Shown piece after piece: positions 33,959-45,656 of a DNA stretch of 64,000 bases. The stretch is from assembly GCF_007655135.1 (NCBI RefSeq), contig NC_045134.1:8948982-9012981 (forward strand). The letters run 5' to 3'. The position numbers and the translations under genes are program-made. Source of the stretch: Punica granatum (taxonomy: Eukaryota; Streptophyta; Magnoliopsida; Myrtales; Lythraceae). The stretch's first letter is position 1; the number at the start of each line of letters is the position of its first letter. The notes under the pieces were generated by a model. It had not been told where the DNA came from. It was given only the letters and a program-made list of their open reading frames with translations, and ran no database searches.

Positions 33959-36900
33959 ATGGCTGAAATTCTCGGGGCCGTTGTGGGGTCCATCACCGGA
34001 CATCTCCTTTCCCTCGTCTCCCCGGAGATCGGACTAGCACGTGGTGTCAAAGTTGAGCTCCAGAATCTCCAGAGTACTGTCTCGGCTATTGCTGCCATGC
34101 TTCGTGAGGCTGAGAAGAGACAAGTCCTGGCTGAGGGCGTGAAGGACTGGCTGAAGAAGCTGGAAGATGTGCTTTACGATGCTGATGACCTGCTGGATGA
34201 CTTCTCCACTCAAGTGTTGCGTCGTCGTAGTGTGGTGGGAGGAGGTAATCGGATCTTGAATGAGGTCGGTATCTTCTTTTCCTCTTCTAACCAGCTCGTT
34301 TATGCCAATAAGATGGCTCATCGAGTCGAGGATATCAGGAAGAGAATCAATGCCATTACGAATGATAGGGTCCATTTTCATCTCGAGGGAAATAGTAATC
34401 CTATTGAGAGTTTGGTGGAGAACCGGGTCACGCGAGAAACTTATCCCTATGAGCCACAACCGTATGTGATTGGAAGAGATACGGACAAGAAGGAAGTTAT
34501 CGAGTTCTTACTTAATCCTGATTTTGAGGAGAATGTTTCCGTCCTCCCAATAGTGGGTTTTGGCGGTCTAGGGAAAACGACACTGGCAAGACTCGTATTC
34601 AATAATGACAGCGTGAAGGAGTACTTCGAGTTGAAGCTTTGGGTTTGTGTGTCGACCAATTTTGACGTGAAGGATATTCTGGGGAAGATAGTACGAGAAT
34701 GCATTGCTAGCCTCAACATGAATGAATTGAGAAACTTGCTTGGAGAAGAGCTCGATGGAAAGGATGATATGATGAAAATGTCACGGGATCAGATTCTAGA
34801 AAAGGTACTTGCAAAGCTCACCAACATGGATGAGCTGCAAAGAAAGCTGGGAGAAGTGCTCGATGGAAAAAAGTTTTTACTTGTGTTAGATGACGTGTGG
34901 AATGAGAATCGGCGCGAGTGGTTGAATCTCGAATGGTTTCTTCAGAACGGTGCAAAAGGAAGTAAAATATTGGTGACGACTCGCAGTCCTCTTGTGGCCA
35001 GAACTATGACTGGAAGATCCCATAAATTGAGTGGCTTAGCCGAGGATGAGTCATTTTCTCTGCTAATGCGAATGGCAATGAAGCAAGAACATGAGTGGAG
35101 AAATGAAAACTTAGAATCGATTGCAAAAGAAATTCTAAAGAAGTGTGCGGGAGTTCCCCTCGCAATTACAACGATTGGGCGACTGTTATTATTCTCGAGA
35201 AATACTGAAGAAGATTGGTTGAAATTCAAGAATAATGATTTATCGAGAATAAATCAAGAAGAAGGTGACATCATGCCATCCCTTAAGCTGAGCTACAATT
35301 TTTTGCCGTCACGCTTGAAACGGTGTTTTTCTTATTGTAGCTTGTTTCCGAAAGATTGCAAGTTGGAAAAACGTGAGCTCATTCATCTTTGGATGGCACA
35401 GGGATATATCAAACCCCTAAGCAACAGGCAAACAATTGAAGAAGTCGGTCAAGATTATTTCATGGAGCTGCTTTCAAGATCCTTTTTCCAGGATGTAGAG
35501 GAAGATTTGTATGGCAGCATCGTGAGCTGCAAAATGCATGATTTGATGCATGACCTTGCACAGTCGGTGGCTGGAAATGATTGCATCACCATTGATAGCT
35601 CAAATGTGAAAACCTTCCCAGAAGGAACTCGTCATGTATCTATAGCTGCTGCGGGAGATTATGAGTGGAATGGAAGAGTAAGGTCTATGCTTTTTATTCA
35701 TGGAAAGCTGGAGATTGAGAATGGTCATTTGGATGTTTCTGGTTTTACAAATCTGCGGGCACTACGTCTTCGTTCTGCTAAAGTAAAAAAGATATCCAGA
35801 TCGATTGGTAAATTGAAGCATTTGAGAAGCCTTGATCTCTCATTTAATTATGGGTTAAGGTATCTTCCGAATTCCATAAGCAAGTTGTGCAATTTGGAGA
35901 CGCTCAGCCTCAGAGAATGTCTGCGTCTAAAAAGATTACCAAGAGGCATTACAAAGTTGGTCAATCTAAGGCAGCTTATTCTGAGTGGATGTGGTAGTTT
36001 GACACATATGCCAAGAGGAATTGAGAAGTTGACTAGTCTACAAACGTTAGATGTATTCGCGGTTGGGGGGAAATGGTACAACCTAAATGCTGCAAGGCTG
36101 AATGAGTTAAGTAGACTTACCGGATTGAGGATTAAAGAACTGACTATTCAAGGCTTGGATAGAGTGGGGAGTACCTCGAGCGAGGTAGATGCTTCGTTCT
36201 CAATAAAGAACTTTCCTCTTCAATCTTTGAAACTAGACTGGAGTTTTGGAGACTCAGAAGAGGTTTTGGAGAGACTGCGACCCCATCCAGATCTGAAGGT
36301 ATTGAGTATAAATCTATACGGTGGTGCTAGGCTTTCATCGTGGGTTTCTCAACTGCATAGACTAGTCCAGATTGAGATTATCTATTGTAATAATTGCAGC
36401 CATCTACCACCTCTAGATCACCTCCCTTTCCTGAAAAAAGTCTCCTTGCGGAAGAGTAGCCTGGAGTGCATTGAATTATGGGAGAGTACTGGCCAAGAGG
36501 ACAAGGAGAGTGGGATGCCGCAGCCTAATAATAATTTCTTTCCATCCTTAGAAGAAATAGAGCTGAGGGATTTGCCTAAATTCAGGGGATGGGAGAGGAG
36601 GACGAACACCCGAATTGAACGAGAGGAGGATGATCATTCTTCTTCTTCTTCTTCTTCTTCTTCTTCTTCTTCTTCTTCTTCGTTATTAATGCTCCACACG
36701 TTCTCTGACAAGGTCAATGTCTCCATAGAATATTGCCCAGGATTCTCTTACGCGCATGGTCAAAATCTACGACAAATGGGTTTCACTGTAACCTCGACCA
36801 AACTTGCAGAGCAGTTGCTGAGGGATGCATCTCTAAGCCAAGATCCAACCCCCGTCCTTACTGTAGCGCCAATTCCACCATCGCGGGGGAAGATGACCGT

Positions 36901-37546
36901 GTCTTCTAAATCTCTCTCCACGCTGACGTACATCTTATTCAGTGGAATCGAGGATGCAGAGGACTTGCCTGTGGAGTTGTTTCGGTCCCTCCCATCTCTC
37001 GAGGCTCTTGTAATCAGCGAATGCCGTCGACTGAAAGCTCTCCCTGTAAGGGCAATCCTCCGATACCTACCATCCCTTGAGATGCTGGAGATTTCTGAGT
37101 GCAAAGACCTTGATTTATCAATGGATGAAGATAGTCACGACGGTGTTGGTGAAGGCATGAACAATCTGCAGCTGCAGGGCATGACTTCTCAGGGGAAGCT
37201 ACGCGGCTATCCGCAGCTTGACTTCTCTGGGGAGTCGGGAAATCAACGAGGCATGCCTAATTTGCAATCCGGCGAACCCACTAAACTTCGGGAATTGAGA
37301 TTTTACGAGATTGACAAAATGAAGACTCTCCCGTGGTGGATGCAGCACCTCACTAACCTTGAAGAGTTAAGTATCCTCGACTGCAGCAATCTGAAGGCTT
37401 TGCCTGAGTGGTTTCCCAATCTCACCTCACTCAAACAACTTAGAGTTATTGGTTGCGGGAAGGAGCTGCCAAGAAGGTGCAGAGAGATTACCGGAGAGGA
37501 CTGGCCTAAGATTTCTCACATCCAGAAAGTAGATGTACGCAATTAG
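33959..37546 (+). CDS. CC-NBS-LRR (CNL) intracellular immune receptor, RGA-like
   Basis: An intron-less frame of 1195 residues. This class detects pathogen effectors inside the cell and triggers defence and local cell death. Domains in order: Rx-type coiled coil (1 to about 150) with the EDVID-like motif LEDVLYDADD at 68-77; NB-ARC with P-loop GFGGLGKTT (200-208), kinase-2 LLVLDDVW (307-314), RNBS-B GSKILVTTRS (334-343), CAGVPLA (396-402), RNBS-D CFSYCSLFPKD (456-466) and MHD at 526-528; then leucine-rich repeats from about 585 to the end. A serine run of about 15 residues from 894 is coded by a TCT microsatellite within the LRR region. The ATG at 33959 begins a canonical N-terminus (MAEILGAVV). 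All core motifs are intact, so the gene looks functional. A pseudogene relative lies at 45657-48127. Confidence 0.95.
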   Translation: MAEILGAVVGSITGHLLSLVSPEIGLARGVKVELQNLQSTVSAIAAMLREAEKRQVLAEGVKDWLKKLEDVLYDADDLLDDFSTQVLRRRSVVGGGNRILNEVGIFFSSSNQLVYANKMAHRVEDIRKRINAITNDRVHFHLEGNSNPIESLVENRVTRETYPYEPQPYVIGRDTDKKEVIEFLLNPDFEENVSVLPIVGFGGLGKTTLARLVFNNDSVKEYFELKLWVCVSTNFDVKDILGKIVRECIASLNMNELRNLLGEELDGKDDMMKMSRDQILEKVLAKLTNMDELQRKLGEVLDGKKFLLVLDDVWNENRREWLNLEWFLQNGAKGSKILVTTRSPLVARTMTGRSHKLSGLAEDESFSLLMRMAMKQEHEWRNENLESIAKEILKKCAGVPLAITTIGRLLLFSRNTEEDWLKFKNNDLSRINQEEGDIMPSLKLSYNFLPSRLKRCFSYCSLFPKDCKLEKRELIHLWMAQGYIKPLSNRQTIEEVGQDYFMELLSRSFFQDVEEDLYGSIVSCKMHDLMHDLAQSVAGNDCITIDSSNVKTFPEGTRHVSIAAAGDYEWNGRVRSMLFIHGKLEIENGHLDVSGFTNLRALRLRSAKVKKISRSIGKLKHLRSLDLSFNYGLRYLPNSISKLCNLETLSLRECLRLKRLPRGITKLVNLRQLILSGCGSLTHMPRGIEKLTSLQTLDVFAVGGKWYNLNAARLNELSRLTGLRIKELTIQGLDRVGSTSSEVDASFSIKNFPLQSLKLDWSFGDSEEVLERLRPHPDLKVLSINLYGGARLSSWVSQLHRLVQIEIIYCNNCSHLPPLDHLPFLKKVSLRKSSLECIELWESTGQEDKESGMPQPNNNFFPSLEEIELRDLPKFRGWERRTNTRIEREEDDHSSSSSSSSSSSSSSSLLMLHTFSDKVNVSIEYCPGFSYAHGQNLRQMGFTVTSTKLAEQLLRDASLSQDPTPVLTVAPIPPSRGKMTVSSKSLSTLTYILFSGIEDAEDLPVELFRSLPSLEALVISECRRLKALPVRAILRYLPSLEMLEISECKDLDLSMDEDSHDGVGEGMNNLQLQGMTSQGKLRGYPQLDFSGESGNQRGMPNLQSGEPTKLRELRFYEIDKMKTLPWWMQHLTNLEELSILDCSNLKALPEWFPNLTSLKQLRVIGCGKELPRRCREITGEDWPKISHIQKVDVRN
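36637..36681. repeat. (TCT)n microsatellite inside NLR coding sequence
   Basis: An uninterrupted trinucleotide run coding for about 15 serines after an acidic stretch (EREEDDH). Changes in unit number keep the frame, so the length can vary between alleles. Confidence 0.95.
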
Positions 37547-40500
37547 TCTGGTTCATTCATACTCCTGGCCATCTTATCAAAGGTCAATACGCTTCTCATG
37601 TCTTTGTACAATTCACCCGTTTAATTAATGCTTCCATCGAGAGTTCAAATTGTTGTCTGTAGATCACTGCGATTATTGTTCCCTGTCACATCTGATTTCC
37701 AAAGTCTCTGCATTTCTGAGTTGAAAAGAGTTGCACGCGAATTACTTCTGTCCAATGTTTCTACTTTTCTGGAATGGATTCACTGAGACGACTTTTGAGC
37801 CGAATGTTACTGCTTATGTAATTAGGTTTCCTTTGTCTTTACTAAACTTTTGGTAAACTCAATCTGCAGATAATGTTAAGGGCCTCCTCATCTGCTTTCC
37901 TGCTTTCACGGTACTTAGCTTAAGCTCTTAGACAGCTGAGCGACACTGACCATCGAGTTCCAGTCTTTTATGACTGGGGAAGCTTTGAAAGTCTCCCCTA
38001 CTTTGATCAATGAAGGTTGTTCTTATTCCACTCCAGGTATATATCGTACATCTGTGGATAGCAAACAATAAGCGAGATAGCCATTATTTTGACTCCTGAC
38101 TTGTTTCATCTTCTCTCAACTGCATCAAATTTAAACAGGACGGTACTTCCTGTCAGCTGTCGAGATCATATCATCCCAAGCTCACAAATTCATCTTCCCC
38201 GTCGAGTTTCTGAAAGAGGGAGTGGTGAATTGCTGATTTTGTAGTATATATCAACTTCCGAATTTGTCATATTTGAAGAGGGTTGGATATGTTTTACATT
38301 AAAAAATCAGCATGTCCAGGTAGCACTTCATCTTATATTGCCATCTCTAATTTCTTCCCATTAAGATTTCCTCGTTTGATAATGTTAACATGGTCAGTAC
38401 AAAAAAGTTAATCTTATCAATTTTGCAGGCAAACATATGAATGGAACCTTTGAGATCCTCCTGGTTTTCGAACTCTGATCTTTTGTCGAAGTGCACCTGA
38501 AGCAACCTGGCTAGCTGAAGAAACTAGCTCCCGGGGTCATCCCAGCAATGTCAGTCCTGCAGTTCTGCTGTAGGATAGGATATGGTATCTGAAGATAATA
38601 TTTCTCCTTTTCTTCTCTTTTATCCTTCACAGAAGCAAAGATAGGATCCAATTCTGCTTCAGTCTCTTTGCTGTTCAGATGTCAGCTCTATCATTCTTCC
38701 TCTCGGAAGGAGACAACCTTTCCGAGTTTTCAGCAGCAGAACTGTGAATCCATATTCAGTGGCATCAAAATTATGAACTTCCGATGAAGATCAGTTGACG
38801 CTTTTATTTTTATGGAGGGTTTGCATAATTTATGTAACTCTTCTGTCATTACTCCAAACCGCAGCACTCATGTGGCTTCTGATGTCTCCTCTTTCAGTTA
38901 TTCATGAAGCAAGGCTCGTACACTTGCTGAAGTGTACGAGCCTTTCATGAATATTTCCTTCCGGGGGCATCCATTTCACTTTTGCTGAAGTGAGCAGTTA
39001 TCAGGAGGTTAGGAGCTGTTTAATCATTCATGCACTGCTGCTTCATACGGTCTTCAACATGTCCAAGAATCTACGGAAACTCCACAGACTCACCCAACTT
39101 ATAAGAATTTGATCAAAGCAGATAGTGGACTTCCTATGTCTTCTGAACTTCAGCATACGTACAGTGCTGGATAAATTTTATCCTAATCAGTATTTCCAGG
39201 TACAGCTTGTTCTTTTTTCCCGTCTATAGTTCTTCGAATTTGAATCTTCTCGTTCTAATTTCATAATTTGTTTCTCCCTTCATGTTCCGATGGATGAAAG
39301 AGCTTTGTCACTTATGGTGGCTGGAACCATTGTTTAGTTGAAGGCAGAAGCTGAGATATTTCAGGGTCTACGTTTGCCTTGGGGAGACATTTGGAAGGCA
39401 TAGCTGAAGCAGCTTTATCATAATGAAGGCAGAGCGCTCTGGAGCTCAACTCCTTTGTTTGTATGGAGGGAACAGATACGGCGCAGAAGAAGGTGCAGAA
39501 GTAATACCAGAGAGGACAGCCCTAAGATTTCTCACATAAAAAATGTTTATATATGCTGAAGCTGGTTCTCTCTCACTGCCTCCAAAGGTCAATGCATTTC
39601 CCGTTCTCGTTATTTCATTCTTGCTTTGATATTTGTATAGTTTCCCCGTTTAATACTTGCATTGCTTTCATTTTACTGACTCTCCATGGTAATTATGTCT
39701 CTGAGTTGAAACTATTAGACATGAATTCTTATCTCCTCTCTTTCTGTTAGTTTGGATGAATCTACTGAGACCATTTTTGAGCCAAAGACTACTGCTTTGA
39801 GGATTAGATGTCTATTATCAAACAAGTTTCCTTTCATTCTTTTCCCTTAATTTCTGCCCAACTCAAACTGCAGATGATATGGAGGGCCTGCTGTGGTTCC
39901 TGCTTCCAATATTTAGCTCAAACTCTGCTCAGTGATATCGACCATTGAGTTTCAACTTCTCCAAGAGGAAGAAAATTATAGACTCCTTTTCCTGATATCA
40001 TTGAAGCTTGTTAATATTCCACTCCGGATATGTATATGTGAAATTTAATGACTTATTTACTTTTTGATAGTGAAAGAGTAGGGGAGATGGCAATTCGTTT
40101 GATTAATGGCCTGTTTCAACTTCCCTCAGTTGCATCAAATTTAAACAGGACGGTACTTCCTGTAAGCCGTCGAGATCATTTAATTTTTTGCGGTCGTGTT
40201 CTTGCCTGAACTTTTTGGTGGCTTGATTTTCCAAGTTTGGAAGAAATGATGGAGGAGATAGTTGATTTCTGTTTCTATACATTTCCAAGGGATCCGACAG
40301 AATATTCCTAGAACACTTGAGAGAACCGTTCAGTCTCCTTGTACCTCCGGTATGTCCTCTCAGATAGTTGATCTGCTCTGCTTTGCAGAAGGTGCAGAAT
40401 GAATTCTGAGATACGCTAAACCGTAAATGAGTTTATGTAAATGGGCATCGTAGATATATTTATGTAGAATTAGCGCCCCCGTTCACACTTCGTGTTAGAT

Positions 40501-41040
40501 ATTTCGGCAGGAGGAGTTGTTGAATCCAAATCTATGCCCATTTTGGACAGCCCGAATCGGATTGTGCCTGTACTTTCTGGCCAGGCTCAAGGCTGCTTAT
40601 TATCCAGACTTTTTATTATGAGGCTCAAACAGCATCTCCACATATAATGGTCCTCAACTCCCTCATTTGCGGAGCTCGTTCTTTATGGAAGCAATCCCAA
40701 CACAAGTGAGAAAGCTCACCGAGTGATTTAATCTGTAACTTGTATTTCTGCATCTTTGTTCACCCTTTTATCCAAATGTGGGATTCCTATAATCCTCTCT
40801 TTAACTGTGCTCCTAATGGAGTTCCAAACTTGCTGCAGAGGAATGGACTTATCCCCAAAAGGCAAGTTGTTCCTTGCTCTCTATACGTGATACATATAAG
40901 CGTGCCAAGCTAACTTCATCTTCCAAGAGAAATTTATGAATTGCCTTACCCAAATTCAGATGTTTAGAATCCCAATGAAACTCAAAGCTCCAATCTCCAG
41001 TATTTCTTTGGATTCCACAGAGTTGGAGGACCTGCCGCCA
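37547..41040. repeat. NLR 3' flank (neighbourhood B), with internally repeated cassettes
   Basis: No coding gene is recognised. The 3' flank of the NLR at 37547-37930 recurs in altered form at about 39570-39950 (GGTCAATGCATTTC, GAGCCAAAGACTACTGC). It matches 49400-49900 closely and 48170-48450 in part. A fragment of an NLR C-terminus (CCTAAGATTTCTCACAT) sits at about 39505-39560. A hairpin lies at 38911-38944. The stretch 38450-38800 matches about 50455-50800. Confidence 0.7.
38911..38944. repeat. Perfect 15-bp inverted repeat with 4-base loop
   Basis: AAGGCTCGTACACTT and its exact complement are separated by GCTG. The related sequence near 50905-50935 has only one arm (GTGTACAAGCCC), so the second arm is an added inverted copy. 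It has no terminator-like T run. Confidence 0.9.
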
Positions 41041-41051
41041 TACCCCTTTTG

Positions 41052-41546
41052 TTATGAGACATGTAAAGAAAGTTGGCCTCTACTTTCAACACCATTGTCA
41101 CAGAAGGAGCAGCATGCATCCACTTCATGATTCCATCTTGCTACTCCGTCCATCGTGGAGAGCTTATTTTGAATTGCCATCCAACTAACAAAACAATGCC
41201 TTGGGACACTTAGATGAAACCATACAACTGTCAATGTAAAACTTTCCTTTCCAGTCGGCCTTCCAAACCACCTCATCCCCCTTTTCAAAATCCAGACTTG
41301 CGTGAATAGAATGGACTTTATGAACCTTCTTCCTGCATCTCGAAAGCTTCTATTTCTCCAATCCTCTTTATCTACCGCATTAGCCATATTTGAGTAAAGG
41401 GGATAGATACCACACATAATTGCGCATGTGGAGGTGAAGTGAGTATTTTGTCCATTGCCGACCTTGTGAAAAATGAGTGGATATGCTGAGTCCCCTAGCT
41501 TTAATAATTTTCTCCATGCATAATACTTCAGCTCTGCCGTGACCAT
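41052..41546 (-). pseudogene. LINE-type retrotransposon fragment (zinc-binding reverse-transcriptase tail)
   Basis: A 164-codon frame contains WRKLLKLGDSAYPLIFHKVG and later VPRHCFVSWMAIQNKLSTMD with a C-x2-C pair (CSFC). This is the arrangement of the zf-RVT region at the C-terminus of plant non-LTR retrotransposon polyproteins. The catalytic reverse transcriptase is absent, so this is a dead fragment. Related, more decayed text occurs at about 26300-26450, so it predates duplication of the locus. Confidence 0.75.
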
Positions 41547-41734
41547 ACAGAAAATTCAACATCCACGAACATATCACATACTGACTTTGAATGAACTGCC
41601 GGTGGGGCAAATGCAGCATTAGGAAGACCATTCTGTTTCAGGCACTCAAGAACATTATTTGAAGGTCGAATATTAATCTGAACATTATTTGGTTATTTGC
41701 AGATAAAATAACAAAAGTGCATCAAAAGGGGTGT

Positions 41735-41873
41735 GCACAACCCTCGTTTGGTAACTAAGAAGTTCCAAGTCCTATACCTAGTGAACTACTTTTCCCCCAT
41801 TATTTTCTATTATGATTTCTATTTTTATTGTATTAGGTGCACAGATCTCCCTTGTAACCGAGAAAAAAAAAAT
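41735..41873 (+). mobile_element. tRNA-derived SINE, family 3 (copy 3)
   Basis: The segment holds TTTGGTAACTAAGAAGTTCC, then TTGTATTAGGTG and the end CCCTTGTAACC before an A9 run. CAAAGTGC after the tail resembles AAAAGTGC before the head (about 41713), a possible short target duplication. Confidence 0.4.
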
Positions 41874-42149
41874 CAAAGTGCCTTTATTTGTATTTGGGAC
41901 ATTGTCTCAAAAGTGAACATTGGCCAAAAATAAAAAGGGAAAGAAATGTTCCTCTATGGAGTGTGGATAGAAGAGGGAGCCACATAGAATGATGTCCTGG
42001 GTATCGCTCAGGTATTTTTCCGAAAATTGACGGGAAACAGAGGAGCGGCGGCCAGTTGATATTCTAGAGGACCAAATTTCATTACCACAATAATTTTGTC
42101 GAGTTAATTTAATATAATTGTTTTTCCAATATTATTATTATTATTTTTG
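41874..42149. repeat. Continuation of NLR-downstream repeat
   Basis: The text around GACGGGAAACAGAGGAGC (about 42028) corresponds to about 26580-26620 in neighbourhood A. It is non-coding. Confidence 0.55.
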
Positions 42150-42325
42150 TGTGAACTATGGTATCCGGAAGTTCAAATGGGCCCTGACTAATCCAGTTGA
42201 GTCGGGTCGGCCCACTAAGGGGTAAAGCTCTCATAGCTTGAATTTTCTGCATTTACAAGAGCTAGAACCCGAGACCTTGCTTAAGCGGAACAAGTATCGA
42301 ACCGTTTGAACTAATCCATATCTTT
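42150..42325 (-). mobile_element. tRNA-derived SINE, family 2 (copy 2)
   Basis: This is the reverse complement of the element at 33380-33557. It has the B box read as GAACCCGAGACC on the plus strand, the body word GGGCCCTGACTAATCCAGTT, and the tail on the left. No clear target duplication was found. Confidence 0.65.
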
Positions 42326-42354
42326 TTCTCTCTACGTTAATTTTTTTTTTGGGA

Positions 42355-44328
42355 ATTTACCCTTTATCTAATAACCCTCAGCGCCTAGTAAAACATTCTT
42401 AGTTGCTCGAATCAATCCATTTGATAACTCCCAGTTTCACGTGAATTAACCTTTCAATTTTAGTTAAATGAACTTATGCTATATTTTATCGGTGTTATAT
42501 TCAACGAATGTTAGAAATTTGTTTATATTATTTGCATGTAATAACATGCAACTAAAAACTTTTTTGGATCGATAATTGGAAAGAACCGCTTGAAGTACTT
42601 GATATTCTTCAAGTTCAATTTATTAAATTCTCTATAAGTAATCGACATTATTATAATTATTATAATATATAAAAGTCATGCCGCAAAATGCAAGAGTTTT
42701 ATTTAATAACCCTCAGCTCCTTATAAAATGTCATAAGTTGCTCGAATCAATTCATTTGATAACACTCGGTTCCACATGACTTAACCTTTCAATTTTTTAA
42801 ATGAACTTATACTATATTTTATTGGTGTTAGATTCAACGAATGTTAGAAATTTATTTATATTATTTGCATGTAATTACATGTAACTAAAAACTTTTTTGA
42901 ATCGATAATTGAAAAGAACCGCTTGAAGTACGTGACATTCTTCAATTTCAATGTATTAAATTCTCTATAAGTAATCGACATAACTATAATAATTATAATA
43001 TATAAAAGTCGTGGTGCGTAATGTAAGAGTTTCATTTAATAACCCTCAACTCCTGTTAAAACATCCTCAATTGCTCGAATTAATCCATTTGATAACTCTC
43101 ATTTCCACAATAACTAATCTTTCAATTTTTGTTAAATGAACTTATACTATATTTTATTGGTCTTAGATCAATGAATGTTAGAAATTTATTTATATTATTT
43201 GCATGTAATAACATGTAACTGAAAATTTTTTTAAATCGATAATTGTGAAGAACCGCTCGAAATACGTAATATTCTTCAAGTTCAATGAATTAAATTCTCT
43301 ATAAGTACTCGAGATAATTCATTTTGTCCATCCTCTTTCTATTCACTATGCCTTTTTTAACACCCTATACGATATCTCCACTTCTCGTAAGTATTTATAT
43401 ATATTACAAGAGTACGATTTCTCTATAAGTATATTGTTCACTTTATATATCTAGAATATACATATTTTTTTTATAGAGTATCAAAAGTTCTAGGAGACCT
43501 TGCAGGTCTATCATGAATCCCCACAATGGTGGTTTCCATTACAGCCAGTGGTTAGATGCCATGTGGCGGATGGCCTTGAGAAGTCCTATTCTAAGCGCGT
43601 CATCTCCCCCTCTATCGATAGGCCAATAAAACCGATCTATCTGATGTCCATTATAATTGGATTGGAACGATAAAAACATGTTTTATAGTAGAACCAATCT
43701 AGTCGTGACGAGAAAAATCGCCTAATTTATAAGTCGAAAACATGTTTCTGATACACTACTATCTAGTTTCTCTCAATATGTTCCGCATAAAATCAACCTT
43801 ACATGGTTCCATAATGAGATAGGTGTCAAGAACAAATAAATTACTCATAATTATTCCATCAAATATCGCACAATCAGAATCTTTAGATAGACTAAAATCC
43901 ATCACTGGACTACTATACATAACTTAGAATTGGGCTGTGTGAAAATTCGATATTTACTGAAAGTACTTCATGTCAAGACAAGTTAACAACTTAATAATGG
44001 GAACTAATTTTAATAAATTGAGGTTCTGATATTCACCGAAAACACTTCGTGTCAATATAAATCACCTTTTTATAATGAGAATTAGCCCCGATAGAATGAG
44101 GGCACTTCATGGATTCATTGAAAACAAATGTTATACCGAACTACATATGATAAGGTCCCGGTATATGCATATGGACTTTTATAAGATTCGTTAACGGGGG
44201 AACAACTAGTGAATGGTGATCAGACATCCTTTTTTTTTTTCCGAGTTGTAACGTAATGATTCTGGGTGTTGACATTTTCCTAGTTCTTTCAGAGTCAACT
44301 TATATGCATATACAAACACGCACACACG

Positions 44329-44371
<43 letters not shown>

Positions 44372-44964
44372 TAGTATGTGCATTAAAACATGTAAATATT
44401 GGAAATTCCTTTTCTTAAAAGAAAAGGCAAAGTTGGTCGATATATGTCACTTAACCGGCGGCACTATTTGTTCAAAGTTAAAAATGTGATGAGAATTATT
44501 GGAAGATCATTGTATCAGTGCATGTTTGATATAGAATAATATCAAATATTATGAACCTATATATGGGTATGCAATATATGTCATGAATGCTATCAGATAT
44601 AGACTCATAGGCGGGCATTTCCTGGATCCCCTAATTGAATTTTTTGTCACGGTTCAAGTGCTCAAGTCATTATAAGTCTAATAAAAATTCAATACTTCCA
44701 TACATGGGATTGAATGTTTAATACGTGTGATCATCTTTATTGCACTAACTATAGCTCCAGCTCCACGAATGTAGAGGAAAAAGAATTGTTGGACCTAAAA
44801 TAAAAGTTAAAAAATAAATAAATTATAAAAATAAGAAATAAAAAAATAAGGGCTTGTTAATAAGGGCATGTTATACACATGCACCCACTCACCGTCCAAG
44901 TTCATAAGGGTCAACAGGTTATCGAGGGAAGGTCTACTCACCGTCCACTATACCTCTATATTTC

Positions 44965-45024
<60 letters not shown>

Positions 45025-45655
45025 ATATACATACAAATGTTGTTTTTCTTTAGCTATCAAGTTTGGTAATAACTAATAACTGATTCAGCTTTAAAAAAAA
45101 AAAAAGTTTAGTAATAACTTTTGTTTTCCCAAACCTTTATTTACAGAAAGGCATTTCCCTCCGACAAAGTCAAACTCCGAATCCTGCGAACCCCTCTGCT
45201 ACACTAATTGCCCCTATTTTTGATGAAAATTACAAGTGTGCCACTCCTCTCTGCTTTCGGCAAGTGCGACTCGGAGGATCCAACAATGCTCCTTTATTTA
45301 TTGATAGCAAGTTGGGCGGGTAGATATTTATATGTCGTGTTTCATGTTAGGAGACTTGAAGAATGGAATATGCATGGTCGGTTGGTCATGGATAGGTATG
45401 TAACCATAGTTTACCAACAAATGTGGTGATTTACTGATTTCAATCTCGTCAATCGATTTTAAATTTACTCCCGAATAATTTGTGTGGCACAATTATGTCT
45501 CGATATCTCTGCTTTTATTTAGTCTGGAAAGGCTCACGAAAGTTCCATATCTCTCAACAGCATACTAGAAAGATTTATTTTTTTTATTTTTTTTCAGATT
45601 TCGTCCGACTGAAAATGGATTAGCATCATGTCGTTTCTCCAATGGGTCACTTCAC
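42355..45655. repeat. Right copy of segmental duplication (no MULE)
   Basis: Collinear with 9348-12480 plus 20715-21235. It begins with three tandem units of about 335 bp (about 42355, 42670 and 43005), each containing TTAATAACCCTCA and TTATTTGCATGTAAT. It contains the MULE empty site at 45323-45332. Microsatellites: (CA)n(TA)n at about 44313-44372 and (TA)n(GA)n at about 44968-45023. It ends abruptly in NLR coding sequence at about 45657. No gene of its own is present. Confidence 0.85.
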
Positions 45656-45656
45656 T

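Noticed and set aside
34034..34459. Minus-strand frame of 141 codons inside the NLR
   Set aside because: It is a shadow of the plus-strand receptor frame, which has all family motifs.
45208..45429. Plus frame of 73 codons just before the NLR pseudogene
   Set aside because: The matching sequence in the left duplicate is not conserved as a frame; it is duplicated non-coding flank.
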